From positions 305,001 to 369,000 of the forward strand of contig NW_026112131.1 of assembly GCF_024679095.1 (NCBI RefSeq): 64,000 bases of DNA. Reading direction: 5' to 3'. The notes under the pieces are model-generated. The model searched no databases and was not told the origin of the DNA. It worked only from the letters and a program-made list of their open reading frames with translations. The position numbers and the translations under genes are program-made. Origin of the DNA: Eriocheir sinensis (Eukaryota; Arthropoda; Malacostraca; Decapoda; Varunidae). Positions 61,729-64,000 of this stretch are shown one piece after another (positions within the stretch are counted from its first letter, which is position 1; each line of letters starts with the position of its first letter).

Positions 61729-63885
61729 ACGACTATACCAAAAATTCTACGGAAACATCAACTTAACTTTCACTTACTATGTGGTATACTATTACGGTTC
61801 TTTTAGGCAGAAATAGTCAGATATATGGGTGGATGGAAATTAGAGCTTTACAATCTTTTTTTTTTTTTTGCACAGAATGGTGCATAGTGATCGTCTCCAA
61901 AGACTAGCGCCGGCTTGAGGTTCATCCTGACGCTGCTTTTTGTATCTTTCCACCACACGACTATAACCAACATTTACTAATTTATGTTTGGGTCCTGAGC
62001 TTTTGCCTGCATCTTTTTTTCATGCGAGAAGGGAAGTGCTTGAGTAATACTTTTCACTCTAACCCACTATTTTCTTTTGTTGCTGAGTTGATGCAAGGCA
62101 GTCAGTCTTCTTAATTTAATTGGAGCCGTAATAACCGAGGGGGTAGACTAACATAGGGATAGGTACAATTTAACCTTGAACCTCATGTGCTTCTGCTAAA
62201 AACATACTTTTTCTCTGCAATGACAAACTTAACTAAAGTTGAGCAGATGCTGCCCCTAACTTTTATTGTAACTAGCATGTGAATATCTGTAAGCTTTGGA
62301 AGTATGCAGACAAGTCTTACTTACCCTTTGCTTGACATACCACTGTTACCCGTTACGGGAATTATTTTTGGCGTCACAGATGTCAGTCATCCACGTTCGT
62401 TACGATCGAGTGATAGGTGGAAATTTGTATTTTTCATTTGATGTTTATTAATGCTGGAATTACTTTACTCACTTATGCTGGAATTATATATTTCAGTGAG
62501 ATTTATTACAACAGTGATTTCACAACTTGGTGACAGGATTTTCTTTTATAGTACTGTACTGAGTATTAGGAGTTAGTGGTGCTGACTGCCGATGCTACTA
62601 AGGTTCTCCAGACTTGTCCTTGTTATCACATTGTAACTATTAGGAGACTCTACGGATAACATTATCTCTTTTCACACAACCTTATCTATTGTTGTAAACC
62701 CCACCCGTCTCAACGGCGTGCCGAGGGTAACGACACTGGCAATTAGTTGCCACGCAACGGATGAGTGTTTCTCTACGACAGTTTTGTGTCAAGGTGTGAC
62801 TCGAAGGTCCAGTGTGTAGCAGATCTTCAAGGATTGTTCCTTTTTCTTTTTACTATTCCAAATAGCTCCATTACCATGTATCCTAATGACAGTTTAGTCA
62901 ATTAAATTTTACTAGGATGTATCATGTAAATAATTTTTCGAGCTATTATTTTGTTTTCTCGGAATAGTGCTCAACTTCTACATCCACGACTCTAGCCCTA
63001 TTTACCTCAACCTGTATGTACATTACCCATTTCTTGTTACTTCCATGATTATCATCATTGGCATTTCCCTATGTTGTATCGTTAGGAGGGCTCTGACTTC
63101 TGTGATAATCTTTAAAGCAACTGTAATAAGATCACGCTTAGCTAGTACACTTTGGGCGACTGTAACATGGGTAGGTACTGAAATTTGCAAAGGTGGGGCG
63201 AGTCGCGAGGTCGCGACTTCTAGGGAACCGAGCGATGTAACATGTACATTATAATGTACATGTGAATGTATGACTGTACGGGTGGCGACACCCGGTCGGT
63301 ATCACACAACAGAATGTTTAACAACACGTCGTGCTTTTGGCCGTGGGAAGCTGTAATGAACTGACACTAGGATCAGCAAATGATGACTTTCATCAGCCGT
63401 CATCAACCGGAAGCCCCACCCTTCCGGACGATCTAACAAGCAAATAAAACGAGCGAGCAACGCGAAGACGACGGGAGAGGACGGGAGAAGCGGAAGAAAA
63501 CGGGTGACGGGCAGGCGAGCGGTGCTCTGCCGCCCCGCGCCCTGTGGTGTGGCTGGCTCTCAAATCGTGCGACTCGCTCACGTAAACTGTAAACCTTGTA
63601 TACAACTGTTAATATAGTTAAAATTACATTTTGTCTTGGTATTTCCCTGTGAGAGAGAGAACTAAAGTGAACTAAGGTGATCTTATAACGGCTACCGCTC
63701 GGCCAACACACAATACACCTCACTTAAGTAAAGGCTATAGTGTTGTATCAACCACTTCAATCAACTGGAGAACGCAGGCAACGGTACACCGGACTTGACG
63801 TGAGATAACAGTTCGCGCCTTAAACTTATTAAAAATAACACTTAAACAAAAACTCTTACAAACAGCTAACAAAAAGGCTAACAGG
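61725..63885. other. Unrecognised sequence, about 2.2 kb, no gene called
   Basis: Ordinary composition. A poly-T run at about 61855-61870 could be the tail of a minus-strand retroposed sequence. A 24-bp perfect palindrome sits at 63240-63263. A 95-codon frame at 62967-63254 has one hydrophobic stretch (VTSMIIIIGISLCCIVRRA) but starts at GTG with a stop close upstream. AATAAA at about 63444 lies in a GC-rich stretch. None is strong enough to name. Confidence 0.5.
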
Positions 63886-63999
63886 TTTGTGCCAGACCCA
63901 ATCAAAAGCTTTTGATATGTCCAGCGCAATAGCAAAGGTTTCACCGAAACGACTAAAAGAGGATGACCATGAGTCAGTCAAGAAGGCAAGGAGATCACC
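63886..63999 (-). pseudogene. LINE (non-LTR) reverse transcriptase fragment, runs off the right edge
   Basis: The minus strand from 63999 reads DLLAFLTDSWSSSFSRFGET and then FAIALDISKAFDWVWHKP. LDISKAFDxVWHK is a signature of Jockey/CR1-type LINE reverse transcriptases (motif with the first catalytic Asp). DLLAF..TDSW upstream is also typical. Similarity stops after WHKP, where LLSKLP-type sequence is expected. A stop follows at 63858-63856, so the fragment is 3'-broken. The upstream part lies outside the window. Confidence 0.8.
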
Positions 64000-64000
64000 A

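Noticed and set aside
62967..63254. 95-codon frame with a hydrophobic stretch like an Env membrane anchor
   Set aside because: Starts at GTG with a stop close upstream, no cleavage site or other Env feature, and no pol nearby.
63236..63628. Possible LTR, TGTAAC to ATTACA, with AATAAA near 63444
   Set aside because: No target duplication, no convincing primer site or polypurine tract, and no second copy in the window.

Overview
The window is eukaryotic repeat DNA, most likely from an arthropod and plausibly a decapod crustacean. That guess rests on very long dinucleotide microsatellites of several types, a LINE reverse transcriptase with the DISKAFD/VWHK motif, and Ty3/Gypsy-class elements. 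No species marker, rRNA, tRNA or convincing host gene was found. All coordinates of repeats and boundaries were read by eye and carry a few bases of uncertainty; no identity value was computed.

Background (about 33 kb of 1-54829): a diverged tandem repeat with a monomer near 45 bp (about 85% A+T by eye) fills 1-624, 6222-27673, 34836-35846, 43040-52474 and 53787-54829. Its orientation flips near 9986, 11239, 12828, 35628 and 51633. Within it lie a large inverted duplication (1-9985 against about 15805-21890), a younger 1.84 kb tandem duplication (16873-18711 and 18712-20613), and about a dozen (TA)n runs that appear to grow out of the TATATATA core of the monomer.

Inserted mobile elements: (1) 625-6222, minus strand, an errantivirus-like Gypsy element with order RT-RNase H-integrase-env. 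It has lost its 5' LTR, gag and protease, and pol carries one frame break, but the 617-codon fusion-type env frame is open. (2) 27808-34527, plus strand, a Gypsy element with LTRs, a tRNA-Pro-like PBS, a PPT and the order gag-PR-IN-RT-RNase H, which is the Gmr1-like arrangement. (3) 35847-43039, minus strand, a second and different Gmr1-like element with tRNA-Arg-type PBS and a perfect 5-bp target duplication. It carries a nested 756-bp PIF/Harbinger deletion derivative that keeps the starts of both Harbinger genes. (4) 52477-53784, a 1.3 kb non-autonomous element with 157-bp inverted repeats and TA target duplication.

Right part (54830-64000): (TA)n, then a 1.9 kb polypurine tract, then a chain of unrelated minisatellites and microsatellites (109-bp, 172-bp higher-order, 22-bp, GT, CA, CT), then about 2.2 kb of unrecognised sequence, ending in a LINE reverse-transcriptase fragment that runs off the window edge. 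The genes present serve the elements themselves: capsid, protease, integrase, reverse transcriptase, a membrane fusion protein and transposase pieces. Apart from env, every one is broken.
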